A stretch of 64,000 bases of DNA, taken from the NCBI GenBank assembly GCA_963711005.1, contig CAVQCJ010000002.1:620001-684000 (forward strand). The letters run 5' to 3'. This document shows positions 32,084 through 40,930 of this stretch, one piece after another (within the stretch, counting starts at the first letter, position 1; each line of letters opens with the position of its first letter). Origin of the DNA: CAVQCJ01 sp963711005. Its GTDB lineage: Bacteria; Actinomycetota; Actinomycetes; Prado026. Under the pieces are notes generated by a model. The model ran no database searches and was not told where the DNA came from. It worked only from the letters and a program-made list of their open reading frames with translations. Both the position numbers and the translations under genes were made by a program.

Positions 32084-33544
32084 TCAGATGCCCTCGACGG
32101 CCTGCAGCCGTCCGGACTTCACCGCCGCCGCCAGCGCCGCGTGGTCGCGCTCGTTCTGGTCGGCGTACGCGACCGAGAAGTCGGCCACCGCACGGTCGAA
32201 GATGTTGCCGGTGCCCAGGTACGAGGCGATCGCGATCCGGTCCCCGGACCTGGCGTGCGCGCGCGCCAGCGTCCACCCGCACAGCCGTGCGTACATGCGC
32301 AAGCCTTCCGGGAGCATCTGCTCGACCTCGACCGAGCCCTTCCAGTCGTGCAGCTGACGGATGAAGAAGTCCCTCGGCTTGCCGTCCAGGCCGGACGGCG
32401 TGCGCTGCCACCCGAGGAAGATGTCGCTGGCGGCCTGCATGAGCCGCTGGCCCTCGACCACGCGCTGCCCGCTGTTGACGTACGCGCTGCGGCCGACGAA
32501 CTCCTCGAGCACCGACGGTCCGGCCTCCTTGATCTGCAGCAGCAACGGGTCGCCGGCGTCCCGGCCGAGCATCAGCCCCACCCAGCACCGGGTCCCCACG
32601 CTGCCGACCCCGACGACCTTGCGGGCCAGCTGGATGTAGCGGTAGTTCTCCAGCAGCACCCGCCGGTCGCCCTGCAACGTGCTCCGGTAGGAGCGCAACA
32701 GACCGCGGACGTGCTCGTGCAGCTCATCAGCGTCCCGGTCGGTCGCCAGCTCGTCGATGGGGACCAGCAACGGGGGGCTGCTCAGGAACCGCGGCTCGCC
32801 GTCCACCTCCTGCATGAGCTTGCCGAAGGCCTGGAGGTGGTCCCGGGTCTTCGCCTTGGCCAGCACTTTCTCCGTCGCCCTGACGCGGGCCGGGTCCATC
32901 GTCGTCCGCAGGGTCTGCATCAACGTGTCGACGGCGGCCTTCGCGTACCAGACGTCGAGGTTGGTCTTCTTGGCGAAGTCGGCCATGGCGGTGCGGTACT
33001 CCGCGACCGCGGCCAGCACGATCGGGCGGATGTCCTTCGCCGCGTAGCCGTTCTGCCGGCCGGCGATCTCGAGGCTGGCCGCGAGCCGCTTGACGTCCCA
33101 CTCCCACGGCCCCGGCAGTGTCTCGTCGAAGTCGTTGAGGTCGAACACGAGCTCGCGCTCGGGCGACCCGAACAGCCCGAAGTTGGACAGGTGCGCGTCC
33201 CCGCACAGCTGGACCCGCAGCCCCGAGGTGGGCGTGCTCGCCAGGTCGGCGGCCATGCAGAGGGCGGCGCCTCGGTAGTACGCGAACGCCGAGGACAGCA
33301 TCCGCCCGTGCCGGATCGGCACCAGCTCCGGCACCCGTGTCTCGGCCTGCCGCTCGAGCAGGTCGATCGGGTCGAGCCGGTCCGGTCCCGGGACGAACAC
33401 CCCGTGCGCCGAGCGGGGGACCTCGGTGCGTGCCGCCTTGCCGCGGGCCACCCGCTCCTGCGGTGTCAGGTGAGCGACCTTGAGCTCGGCCCGGTACCGG
33501 CGCCGGGGCACCGCCTGAACGTTCGCCGTCTTCCGTACGGTCAC
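32084..33544 (-). CDS. DUF2252 domain protein (kinase-like fold)
   Basis: The GTG at 33544 overlaps the glpD stop (GTGA) with GGAGG upstream, giving 486 aa. DUF2252 signatures are FAYYRGAALCMAADLA, QLCGDAHLSNFGLFGSPE, LVFDLNDFDETLPGPWEWDVKRLAASL and, later, RDFFIRQLHDWKGSVEVE. The HLSNFG and DLNDFDE motifs resemble the catalytic loop and metal-binding Asp of aminoglycoside-phosphotransferase-like kinases, so a small-molecule kinase role is plausible. Coupling to glpD is noteworthy and suggests co-expression with glycerol-phosphate metabolism. Confidence 0.88.
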   Translation of the reverse strand: MTVRKTANVQAVPRRRYRAELKVAHLTPQERVARGKAARTEVPRSAHGVFVPGPDRLDPIDLLERQAETRVPELVPIRHGRMLSSAFAYYRGAALCMAADLASTPTSGLRVQLCGDAHLSNFGLFGSPERELVFDLNDFDETLPGPWEWDVKRLAASLEIAGRQNGYAAKDIRPIVLAAVAEYRTAMADFAKKTNLDVWYAKAAVDTLMQTLRTTMDPARVRATEKVLAKAKTRDHLQAFGKLMQEVDGEPRFLSSPPLLVPIDELATDRDADELHEHVRGLLRSYRSTLQGDRRVLLENYRYIQLARKVVGVGSVGTRCWVGLMLGRDAGDPLLLQIKEAGPSVLEEFVGRSAYVNSGQRVVEGQRLMQAASDIFLGWQRTPSGLDGKPRDFFIRQLHDWKGSVEVEQMLPEGLRMYARLCGWTLARAHARSGDRIAIASYLGTGNIFDRAVADFSVAYADQNERDHAALAAAVKSGRLQAVEGI

Positions 33545-35202
33545 GGTGTCCGACCTCCAAGGGGAACGCGCCCGTAGCCGGCCGCGGCGAACTGGGCCAC
33601 TTCGTCGTCGATCCGATCGTCGTCCCAGCCGAGGACCGGCGCGACCAGCCGGGCGACCCGGTCGGCCACCGACCGGGCTCCGTCCCTGGTCTCCAGCGCC
33701 AGCCGCGTCCGGCGGACGAGCAGGTCGTCCAGGTGGCGGGCGTCCTCGTGGCTGGCCGCGTGCACGAGCTCGGCGGCCAGGTACGGCGCGTCCGGGTGCA
33801 CCCTCCCGGCCAGGGATGGGTCGGCGCCGACCAGGTCCAGGACCTCGTACGTCAGCGCGCCGTGCCGGCGCAGCAGGTGGGTCACGACCCCCGGGTCCAG
33901 ACCGGCGCTGGCCGCCATCTTCTCCCGGTCGGCCCAGGCCTCGCGGAAGCCACCGGCGCCGGCCAGCGGCACGAACTGCGTGCGCGACGGCGGCACCGGT
34001 TCCGGCAGCTCCTTGACCGCGACGTCGACGGCGTCCGCGGCCATCACCCGGTAGGTCGTGTACTTCCCGCCGGCCACCGTGACCAGCCCCGGCGCAGGCC
34101 GGCCGACCACGTGCTCGCGCGACAGCTTGGCCGTCTCGCCCTGGTCGTCCCCCGCCGCGGCCACCAGCGGCCGCAGGCCGGCGTAGACCCCGACGACGTC
34201 GTCGACGGTCAGCGGCCGGACCAGCCATCGGTTGGCCTGGTCGAGCAGGTAGGCGACGTCCTGCGGCGTGGCCCGGGGGTCGTCCCGGTCGCCCTCCCAC
34301 TCGGTGTCGGTCGTGCCGATCAGCCACTGGTCGCCCCACGGCAGCAGGAAGAGCACCGAGCTCGGGGTGCGCGCGATGACCGCGGTCCCGACGTCGAGGG
34401 CGGCGCGGGGCACCACCAGGTGCACCCCGACGGACGGCACCACGGCGGCCGGGGCCGGCCGGTCCAGCCAGGCGCTGACCTGGTCCGACCACACGCCCGC
34501 CGCCACCAGCACGACTCGGGCCCGCACCTGGAGCGAGGCCCCGCTCTCCCGGTCGGTACCGGTCACGCCGACGACCCGGTCCTCGTCCCGCAGCAGCCCG
34601 GTCACCTGCACGCCGGACACGGCGAGCGCGCCTCGCGACGCGGCCGTGCGCACCACCGCGAGGGTGTGCCTGGCGTCGTCGATCTGGGCGTCGTAGAAAC
34701 CGATCGCCCCGGTGATCTGGTCGGTCGACAGCCCGGGCGAGAGCCGCTGGACACCTTTGCGGGACAGGTGCCGGTGCCCCTTGAGCGGGGCGCCGGAGCG
34801 GGAGATGCGGGACAGCGCGTCGTACAGCGCGACACCGGCCCCCAGGTACGGGCGCTCCCACCCACGCGTGAGCGGCAGGATGAACGGCACCGCACGGACC
34901 AGGTGCGGAGCGAGCCGCTCCAGCAGCAGACCCCGTTCCCCGAGGGCCTCGCGGACCAGACCGAACTCGAACTGCTCCAGGTAGCGCAGCCCGCCGTGCG
35001 CGAGCCGCGACGAACGGCTGCTGGTGCCGGACGCCCAGTCGTGCCGCTCCAGCAGCGCCACGGTCAGCCCGCGGGTCGCGGCGTCCAGCGCCGCCCCGGC
35101 CCCGACCACGCCGCCCCCGACGACGACGACGTCGAGCTCGTCGGTGTCCAGGCGGCGCAACGACTCGGCCCGGTCGTCGAGGCTGAGCCGGAACGAGGTC
35201 AC
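33541..35202 (-). CDS. glpD: Glycerol-3-phosphate dehydrogenase (FAD-dependent)
   Basis: The GTG at 35202 (VTSFRLSLDDRAESLRRL) gives 553 aa. An N-terminal FAD-binding Rossmann motif VVVVGGGVVGAGAALDAATRG is followed by the GlpD signature WASGTSSRSSRLAHGGLRYL and, at about 360, VAGGKYTTYRVMA. The C-terminal DAO_C domain runs to the end. It oxidises sn-glycerol-3-phosphate to dihydroxyacetone phosphate and feeds electrons to quinones at the membrane. It is translationally coupled to the downstream DUF2252 gene. No glpK or glpF is in view. Confidence 0.93.
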   Translation of the reverse strand: MTSFRLSLDDRAESLRRLDTDELDVVVVGGGVVGAGAALDAATRGLTVALLERHDWASGTSSRSSRLAHGGLRYLEQFEFGLVREALGERGLLLERLAPHLVRAVPFILPLTRGWERPYLGAGVALYDALSRISRSGAPLKGHRHLSRKGVQRLSPGLSTDQITGAIGFYDAQIDDARHTLAVVRTAASRGALAVSGVQVTGLLRDEDRVVGVTGTDRESGASLQVRARVVLVAAGVWSDQVSAWLDRPAPAAVVPSVGVHLVVPRAALDVGTAVIARTPSSVLFLLPWGDQWLIGTTDTEWEGDRDDPRATPQDVAYLLDQANRWLVRPLTVDDVVGVYAGLRPLVAAAGDDQGETAKLSREHVVGRPAPGLVTVAGGKYTTYRVMAADAVDVAVKELPEPVPPSRTQFVPLAGAGGFREAWADREKMAASAGLDPGVVTHLLRRHGALTYEVLDLVGADPSLAGRVHPDAPYLAAELVHAASHEDARHLDDLLVRRTRLALETRDGARSVADRVARLVAPVLGWDDDRIDDEVAQFAAAGYGRVPLGGRTP

Positions 35203-35261
35203 CGCTGCATTCTGGCCCTTCGGCCGCGCACCCGTCGCCCCCGGGCTGCGACGATGCCGGG

Positions 35262-35927
35262 ATGGGTGACGGGCCGGGCGCAGGGCGTGGCCGCGACGAT
35301 CTCGACGAGCTCGAGCACGGGGCCGACCGGCACCCGTGGGCACCGGGCGCGTGGGTCACCCGACGCTGGGCCGCTCTGCCACGGACCCTTCGCGCGGTCG
35401 CCTCGGTCCTCGCCGCCGTCGCCGTGGTCGCGCTCGTGTGGCACGGCGTGCGTACGGCGCCGGTGCGCAGCGCCGCCGGCACCATCCCGACCACACCGAG
35501 CCCCACTCCGCCGCTGAGCCTGTCCCTTGCGGCCGAGGGCGCGTGCAACGCGTTGTCCGACCCGGTCCTGCAGGTCGGCTTCCGGCTCACCAACATCAGC
35601 AGCCGCCCGGTGACGATCCGAGCAGTGGCCTCGGAGCTGCCGATCCCCATGCTGCTGACGCTCGGCGTGGACGTCACCAGCACGCCCTGCCAGAGCACGT
35701 CGACCCGGCAGGGTGGCGCCGCCGTGCCGCGCGACGGGGTGCTGCAGCCCGGGGCCAGCCTGCCCGTGACGTTCCGGCTGATCCCGCTGGTCGACTGCGC
35801 GGCCCCGGCCCCGGTGCAGGCGGCGGTCACCCTCGCGAGCGACGGCCGGCCGGTCGTGGTCACGGTCCCCGTCTTCCCCGACCTGGGCTCGGTCCGGTTC
35901 CCGGGGTGCCAGGCCCAGACCGGCTGA
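35262..35927 (+). CDS. Membrane-anchored hypothetical protein with DUF4232-like extracytoplasmic domain
   Basis: The ATG at 35262 gives 221 aa. A cytoplasmic N-terminal part of about 40 residues, rich in Asp, Gly and Arg, precedes a single transmembrane helix (VASVLAAVAVVALVWHGV). A Pro/Thr linker and a beta-rich domain follow (LSLAAEGACNALSDPVLQVGFRLTNISSRPVTI), with four Cys (GACNAL, STPCQS, LVDCAAP, FPGCQA) likely forming two disulfides. The fold suggests an Ig-like outer domain; the family is not recognised with certainty. Divergent from glpD. Confidence 0.6.
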   Translation: MGDGPGAGRGRDDLDELEHGADRHPWAPGAWVTRRWAALPRTLRAVASVLAAVAVVALVWHGVRTAPVRSAAGTIPTTPSPTPPLSLSLAAEGACNALSDPVLQVGFRLTNISSRPVTIRAVASELPIPMLLTLGVDVTSTPCQSTSTRQGGAAVPRDGVLQPGASLPVTFRLIPLVDCAAPAPVQAAVTLASDGRPVVVTVPVFPDLGSVRFPGCQAQTG

Positions 35928-35950
35928 CGCGGTCTGACCCGTTGGCCCGC

Positions 35951-36460
35951 TCAGCCGATCCAGCTGCCCATCGACCTCAGCACCGGCCGCAGCAACGTCT
36001 CCTCGCGGGCCAGGTGGTCGAGCAGATCCGTCTGCAGCAGCCGGAGCGAGTCCACCAGGCGCTGCCGGTCCCCCGGCAGGCCGTCGGTCAGCCCGGCAGC
36101 GGCGTCCTCGACCGCATGCAGGTGCTCGGCGATGACGCGGTGGTCGGCCTCCAGCCGGTCGACGTCGGCGGCGATCGACGGGTCCGCGGCGCGTACGGCC
36201 GGGAACACCGCCGCGTCCTCCAGCGAGTGGTGCCCGTGAACGAACCGGCAGTGGTACAGGCAGTTCGCCCGCAGCCGCCACAGCTCGCTGTCGCGGGTGA
36301 GCGCGGCGACGTCCTCGGCCAGGTCGGCCGCGTCGGCGCCGGCCGCGGCGCGGTCCGCCAGCACGGCCACGGTGGCGAGACCCTCGCGGAGCATGCCGTG
36401 GATCATGAGCAGCTCGGCGTAGAGCGGTTCGGTCCGGCGGTCCGGAGGGCCGCTGCTCAC
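35951..36460 (-). CDS. Hemerythrin domain protein
   Basis: The GTG at 36460 overlaps the guaB3 stop (GTGA), giving 169 aa. A four-helix hemerythrin-like layout carries the metal-ligand pattern LLMIHGMLREGL (His), FVHGHHSLEDAAVFP (His/His/Glu), LEADHRVIAEHLH (His, His) and HLAREETLLRPVL (His/Glu). Such proteins bind a di-iron centre or haem and sense or store oxygen or nitric oxide. It is downstream of and coupled to guaB3. Confidence 0.85.
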   Translation of the reverse strand: MSSGPPDRRTEPLYAELLMIHGMLREGLATVAVLADRAAAGADAADLAEDVAALTRDSELWRLRANCLYHCRFVHGHHSLEDAAVFPAVRAADPSIAADVDRLEADHRVIAEHLHAVEDAAAGLTDGLPGDRQRLVDSLRLLQTDLLDHLAREETLLRPVLRSMGSWIG

Positions 36461-37578
36461 CGGGACTTGGTCGGCGTGACCGTCACCTCGACGCGCTGGA
36501 ACTCCTTGAGCTCGGAGTAGCCGGTCGTGGCCATCGCGCGGCGCAGCGCCCCGAACATGTTCATCGTCCCGTCCGGGACCCGGGACGGGCCGAGCAGGAT
36601 CTCGGCCAGCGTGCCGGTCGTCCCGACCCGGACCCGCTCCCCGCGTGGCAGCTGCGGATGGTGCACCTCCGAGCCCCAGTGCCAGCCGCGGCCCGGGGCC
36701 TCGTCGGCGCGGGCGAGCGGGGAGCCCATCATCACGGCGTCGGCGCCGCACGCGACCGCCTTGGCGATGTCGCCGGAGCGCCCTACCCCGCCGTCCGCGA
36801 TGACGTGCACGTAGCGGCCGCCGGACTCGTCCAGGTAGTCCCGCCGCGCCGCGGCGACGTCGGCGACGGCCGAGGCCATCGGGACCGCGACGCCGAGCAC
36901 CGCACGGGTGGTGTGCGCGGCGCCGCCGCCGAACCCGACGAGCACGCCGGCCGCCCCGGTACGCATGAGGTGCAGCGCGCCCTGGTAGGTCGCGACCCCG
37001 CCGACGACCACGGGCACGTCGAGCTCGTAGATGAACTGCTTGAGGTTCAGCGGCTCGGCCTGCCCCGAGACGTGCTCGGCGCTGACCGTGGTGCCGCGGA
37101 TCACGAACAGGTCCACCCCCGAGTCGACGACGACCTTGGCGTACGCCGCGGTCCGGCCGGGCGAGAGCGCGGCGGCGACGGTGACGCCGGCGTCCCGCAC
37201 CCGCCGGAGGACGCCGGCGATCAGCTCGGGGTCGATCGGCGCGGCGTACAGCTCCTGCATGCGCGCGGTCACCCTGTCGTCGGGCAGGTGAGCGATCTCC
37301 GAGAGCAGCGGCTCGGGGTCCGAGTACCGGGTCCACAGGCCCTCGAGGTTGAGCACGCCGACGCCGCCGAGCCGGCCGATCGCGATCGCGGTCTCCGGCG
37401 AGACCACGGAGTCCATCGGCGCCGCGAGCAACGGCAGCTCGAACCGGTACGCGTCGATCTGCCAGGCGATCGAGACCTCCTGCGGGTCCCTGGTCCGCCG
37501 GCTCGGCACGATGGCGATGTCGTCGAAGCCGTACGCCTCGCGGCCGCGCTTCCCCCGGCCGATCTCGATCTCCGTCAT
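36457..37578 (-). CDS. guaB3: GuaB3 family IMP dehydrogenase-like protein
   Basis: The 373-aa protein has the IMPDH TIM barrel (DDIAIVPSRRTRDPQEVSIA; LLAAPMDSVVSPETA; VADGGVGRSGDIAKAVACGADAVMMGSPLA) but no CBS domains and no GSICTTR catalytic loop. At the equivalent place it reads VIRGTTVSAEHVSG, as in actinobacterial GuaB3. These are often paired with guaB; whether they make XMP or act otherwise has been debated. It lies 39 bp downstream of the guaB stop and is coupled to the hemerythrin gene. Confidence 0.9.
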   Translation of the reverse strand: MTEIEIGRGKRGREAYGFDDIAIVPSRRTRDPQEVSIAWQIDAYRFELPLLAAPMDSVVSPETAIAIGRLGGVGVLNLEGLWTRYSDPEPLLSEIAHLPDDRVTARMQELYAAPIDPELIAGVLRRVRDAGVTVAAALSPGRTAAYAKVVVDSGVDLFVIRGTTVSAEHVSGQAEPLNLKQFIYELDVPVVVGGVATYQGALHLMRTGAAGVLVGFGGGAAHTTRAVLGVAVPMASAVADVAAARRDYLDESGGRYVHVIADGGVGRSGDIAKAVACGADAVMMGSPLARADEAPGRGWHWGSEVHHPQLPRGERVRVGTTGTLAEILLGPSRVPDGTMNMFGALRRAMATTGYSELKEFQRVEVTVTPTKSR

Positions 37579-37617
37579 GCGCCGATCCTCGCAGACCGGC
37601 GCCCGGCCGCCCTCATG

Positions 37618-39114
37618 TCAGCGCGAGGTGTAGTTCGGGGCCTCGATGGTCATCTGGACGTCGTGCGGGTGGCTCTCCTTGAGACCGGCCGGGGTGATCC
37701 GGATCAGCTCACCCCGCTCCTGCAGCGCAGCGATCGTCTCGGCGCCCGCGTACCCCATCGACGCGCGCAGCCCGCCGACCAGCTGGTGGGCGACCGCGGC
37801 CAGCGGACCGCGGTACGGCACCTGTCCCTCGACGCCCTCGGGCACGAGCTTGTCGTCGGAGAGCACGTCATCCTGGAAGTACCGGTCCTTGCTGTACGAG
37901 CGACCGGCGCCCCGGCTCTGCATCGCGCCCAGCGAGCCCATCCCCCGGTAGGCCTTGTACTGCTTGCCGTTGATGAAGATGAGCTCGCCGGGTGACTCCT
38001 CGCAGCCGGCCAGCAGCGAGCCCAGCATCACCGTGTCCGCACCGGCGACCAGCGCCTTCGCGATGTCCCCGGAGTACTGCAGGCCGCCGTCGCCGATCAC
38101 CGGGACGCCGGCCGGCCGGCACGCCTGCGCGGCGTCGTAGATCGCCGTCACCTGCGGGACGCCGACGCCGGCGACCACCCGCGTCGTGCAGATCGAGCCG
38201 GGCCCGACGCCGACCTTCACCCCGTCCGCACCGGCGTCGACGAGCGCCTGGGCGCCGGCACGCGTCGCGACGTTGCCGCCGACCACGTCCACCGACGTCT
38301 CGCGCTTGAGCCTGGCCACCATCTCGAGCACGGCCCTCGAGTGGCCGTGCGCGGTGTCGACCACGAGGACGTCCACGCCGGCGTCGACGAGGGTGCGGGC
38401 CCGCTTGTAGGCGTCCTCGCCCACACCGACGGCGGCGCCGACGACGAGGCGCCCGTCGGCGTCCTTGGTGGCCAGCGGGTACTGGCCGGACTTGACGAAG
38501 TCCTTGACGGTGATCAGCCCCGTCAGCCGGCCGGCTTCGTCGACCAGCGGCAGCTTCTCGATCTTGTGCGTGGCCAGCAGCGCGAACGCCGCCTCGGAGT
38601 CGATGCCGAACGGCGCCGTCACCAGCGGCATCGGGGTCATCACCTCGCGGACCGGGCGGGCTGCGTCCGGCTCGAACCGCATGTCGCGGTTGGTCACGAT
38701 GCCCAGCAGCACGCCCGAACCGTCCACGACCGGGACGCCCGAGATGTGGTACCGGCCGCACATGCGGTCGACGTCGGCGAGGGTGTCGTCGGGCCCGCAG
38801 GTGAACGGGTTGGACACCATCCCCGCCTCGGACCGCTTCACCAGGTCGACCTGGGTCGCCTGGTCCTCGATCGACAGGTTGCGGTGCAGGATCCCGACCC
38901 CGCCCTGCCTGGCCATGGCGATCGCCATCCGGGCCTCGGTGACCGTGTCCATCGCCGAGGACACCAGCGGGACGCGGAGGGTGATCGAGCGGGAAAGCCT
39001 GGTGCTGGTGTCGGCCTGGCTGGGCACGACGTCGGACTCGGCGGGCTGGAGCAGGACGTCGTCGAAGGTGAGCCCTACGCGGGCGAACGGGGCGGCGGAG
39101 TCAGCGGAATCCAT
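37618..39114 (-). CDS. guaB: IMP dehydrogenase
   Basis: The 498-aa protein has the full domain set: barrel start FDDVLLQPAESDVVPSQADT, a pair of CBS domains (about 100-220) inserted in the barrel, the catalytic loop GPGSICTTRVVAGVGVPQ with the Cys that attacks IMP C2, and the flap ending YRGMGSLGAMQ and GRSYSKDRYFQD. It oxidises IMP to XMP with NAD+, the first committed step to GMP. It precedes guaB3 on the same strand. Confidence 0.96.
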   Translation of the reverse strand: MDSADSAAPFARVGLTFDDVLLQPAESDVVPSQADTSTRLSRSITLRVPLVSSAMDTVTEARMAIAMARQGGVGILHRNLSIEDQATQVDLVKRSEAGMVSNPFTCGPDDTLADVDRMCGRYHISGVPVVDGSGVLLGIVTNRDMRFEPDAARPVREVMTPMPLVTAPFGIDSEAAFALLATHKIEKLPLVDEAGRLTGLITVKDFVKSGQYPLATKDADGRLVVGAAVGVGEDAYKRARTLVDAGVDVLVVDTAHGHSRAVLEMVARLKRETSVDVVGGNVATRAGAQALVDAGADGVKVGVGPGSICTTRVVAGVGVPQVTAIYDAAQACRPAGVPVIGDGGLQYSGDIAKALVAGADTVMLGSLLAGCEESPGELIFINGKQYKAYRGMGSLGAMQSRGAGRSYSKDRYFQDDVLSDDKLVPEGVEGQVPYRGPLAAVAHQLVGGLRASMGYAGAETIAALQERGELIRITPAGLKESHPHDVQMTIEAPNYTSR

Positions 39115-39192
39115 GACTCATCCTAGACAACCCCTCCCCGCAGTGATGTGCGCGGAGAGCGGGCACGTCGGCGGGAAGCGCGGGTCAGCGGG

Positions 39193-39804
39193 TCAGCGGA
39201 CGAGACCCCAGCGAAAGCCGACCGCGACGGCGTGCGCACGGTCGGCGGCGCCCAGCTTGCGGAAGAGCCGCCGGGCATGGGTCTTGACGGTGTCCTCGGA
39301 CAGGTAGAGCTCGCGGCCGATCTCGGCGTTGCTGCGGCCCCTGGCCATGCCGCCGAGCACCTGTAGCTCGCGCTCGGACAACGACGGCGGGTCGGCCTGC
39401 CCGTCCACGCGGCGACCCGACGCCCCGCTGCTGCGGGTCCGGCTGCCGAGGACCTGCATGAGCGTCGCCGAAAGCTCCTCGCGGGAAGCGTCCTTGCGCA
39501 CGTAGCCACGGGCCCCGTGGGCGACCGCCCGGGCCACGCCGTCGGTGTCCTCGGCCATGGTCAGCATGAGCACGGTGGCGTCGGGGTGCACGGCCAGCAG
39601 CCGCCGGGCCGCCTCCACGCCACCGATCCCGGGCATGCGTACGTCGGCCAGCACCACGTCCGGCCGGTCCACCGAGTAGCGCGCGAGCATCTCCTCGCCG
39701 CTCGCGGCCGCGCTCACCCGGTCGACGCCGGGCACCGTCGCGACCACACGGCGCAGCGACTCGCGGGCGAGCGGGGAGTCGTCGCACACACACACCGTTG
39801 CCAC
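39193..39804 (-). CDS. bldM: BldM-like atypical LuxR-family response regulator
   Basis: The GTG at 39804 gives 203 aa and puts the conserved Asp at position 54 (LADVRMPG), matching the numbering of Streptomyces BldM; an upstream in-frame GTG at 39843 would add 13 residues. The receiver (about 1-118) begins VCVCDDSPLARESLRRVVATVPG. The C-terminal helix-turn-helix, GRSNAEIGRELYLSEDTVKTHARRLFRKLGA with ADRAHAVAVGFRWGLVR, closely resembles BldM. In Streptomyces BldM is an orphan developmental regulator that works without phosphorylation, alone or with WhiI. Position near guaB and whiB agrees with that assignment. Confidence 0.85.
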   Translation of the reverse strand: MATVCVCDDSPLARESLRRVVATVPGVDRVSAAASGEEMLARYSVDRPDVVLADVRMPGIGGVEAARRLLAVHPDATVLMLTMAEDTDGVARAVAHGARGYVRKDASREELSATLMQVLGSRTRSSGASGRRVDGQADPPSLSERELQVLGGMARGRSNAEIGRELYLSEDTVKTHARRLFRKLGAADRAHAVAVGFRWGLVR

Positions 39805-39900
39805 GTTCAGTGCTTCGGCACGTCCGGACCCGGTACTGAGCACAAATCCGGCCCGAGCTGAACGGCCCCCGGCAGGCCGGACGGCAGAGCAGACGGCCGG

Positions 39901-40809
39901 TCAGCCGCCCATGAGGGCTGCGACGTCCGGCCGGGCGAGCCACTCGTCCCGCAGCGCCTCGGGAAGATCGTCGGCGATCGTGATCACCGCGTTGCGGGCC
40001 GCGGCCAGGTTCTTGGCGCTCTCTGCCTCCTCCTGACCCTCCAGCAGGGCGCCGAGCACCGCCCGGGACGGCCAGACCAGGGGCAGGCAGCCCAGCCGCT
40101 CAGCCAGCGTGGCCGCCCGGCGCAGCGTCTCGACGGCCTCGTCGGGGGCGCCGCCCTGGACCTGCGCCACGCCGAGGAACAGCAGGCTCTTGGCCACGTG
40201 CCGCGGTGCGCCGGAGCCCTCGGCCAGCGTGACCGCGCCGTCGGCGGCCTTCGCAGCGGCACCGGGGTCGCCGGTCAGCAGGGCGACCTCGGCCCGCAGC
40301 CACAACGCCCGGACCTTCTGCCGCCACCAGTCCGATCGGCCCTCCAGCAGCGCCGTGGCCTGGTCCAGCGCCGTCCGGGCCGCCTCGACCTCGCCCAGCC
40401 CCACGGCGTCGGCGGCGAGCCCGAGCCTGGCGTCGAACATCGCCTCGGACGCGTCGCCGGCCAGGTCGACGGCACGCTCGTCGAGGGTGCGGGCGGCCGC
40501 GTGGCGACCGAGCTGGCGGTGCACGCTGGCCGCGGTGGAGGCGGCGAGCGACGCGAACAGCCGGCGGGCGGGATGGGCGACCGCGGCCCGGTCGGCCAGC
40601 GGCTCGAGGACGGCGAGCGCGCTCCCGTACCGGCCGGCTGCGCCGAGGGCGACGCCGAGCAGCCATGCGGCCGCGGTCGCCTCGTCGTCGCGCCCGTCCG
40701 CGTGGGCCGCCTCGACCGCCTGCTGCAGCGGGGAGACCCCGGCGGACGGCCGGCCGTGGAAGGCGGCCCGTTCGCCCGCCGCCAGCAGACCGGCCAGGTC
40801 CTCGGCCAC
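39901..40809 (-). CDS. TPR-repeat hypothetical protein
   Basis: The 302-aa product is built of helical pairs with TPR spacing, with many Ala and Leu residues: AAAWLLGVALGAAGRYGSALAVLEPL, RQLGRHAAARTLDERAVDLAG, LGVAQVQGGAPDEAVETLRRAATLAERLG. There is no enzymatic motif or membrane segment. TPR arrays are protein-protein interaction scaffolds. It precedes bldM by about 100 bp on the same strand and might partner a regulator; the link is inference only. Confidence 0.7.
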   Translation of the reverse strand: MAEDLAGLLAAGERAAFHGRPSAGVSPLQQAVEAAHADGRDDEATAAAWLLGVALGAAGRYGSALAVLEPLADRAAVAHPARRLFASLAASTAASVHRQLGRHAAARTLDERAVDLAGDASEAMFDARLGLAADAVGLGEVEAARTALDQATALLEGRSDWWRQKVRALWLRAEVALLTGDPGAAAKAADGAVTLAEGSGAPRHVAKSLLFLGVAQVQGGAPDEAVETLRRAATLAERLGCLPLVWPSRAVLGALLEGQEEAESAKNLAAARNAVITIADDLPEALRDEWLARPDVAALMGG

Positions 40810-40930
40810 TCACCACTCCTCGTCCGGGGGTCGTGCTCATGCGTAGGCAGCCGTCGGCTTCGCGTCATCGCCCCCGTCGGAGGTTATCGGCTCGCCGACC
40901 CCCGTCGAAGTAGCCCGCGCCAGGGTCGAC

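Noticed and set aside
36457..39114. guaB3 as a duplicate active IMP dehydrogenase
   Set aside because: It lacks the catalytic Cys loop and the CBS domains, so it is assigned to the GuaB3 group rather than to a second guaB.
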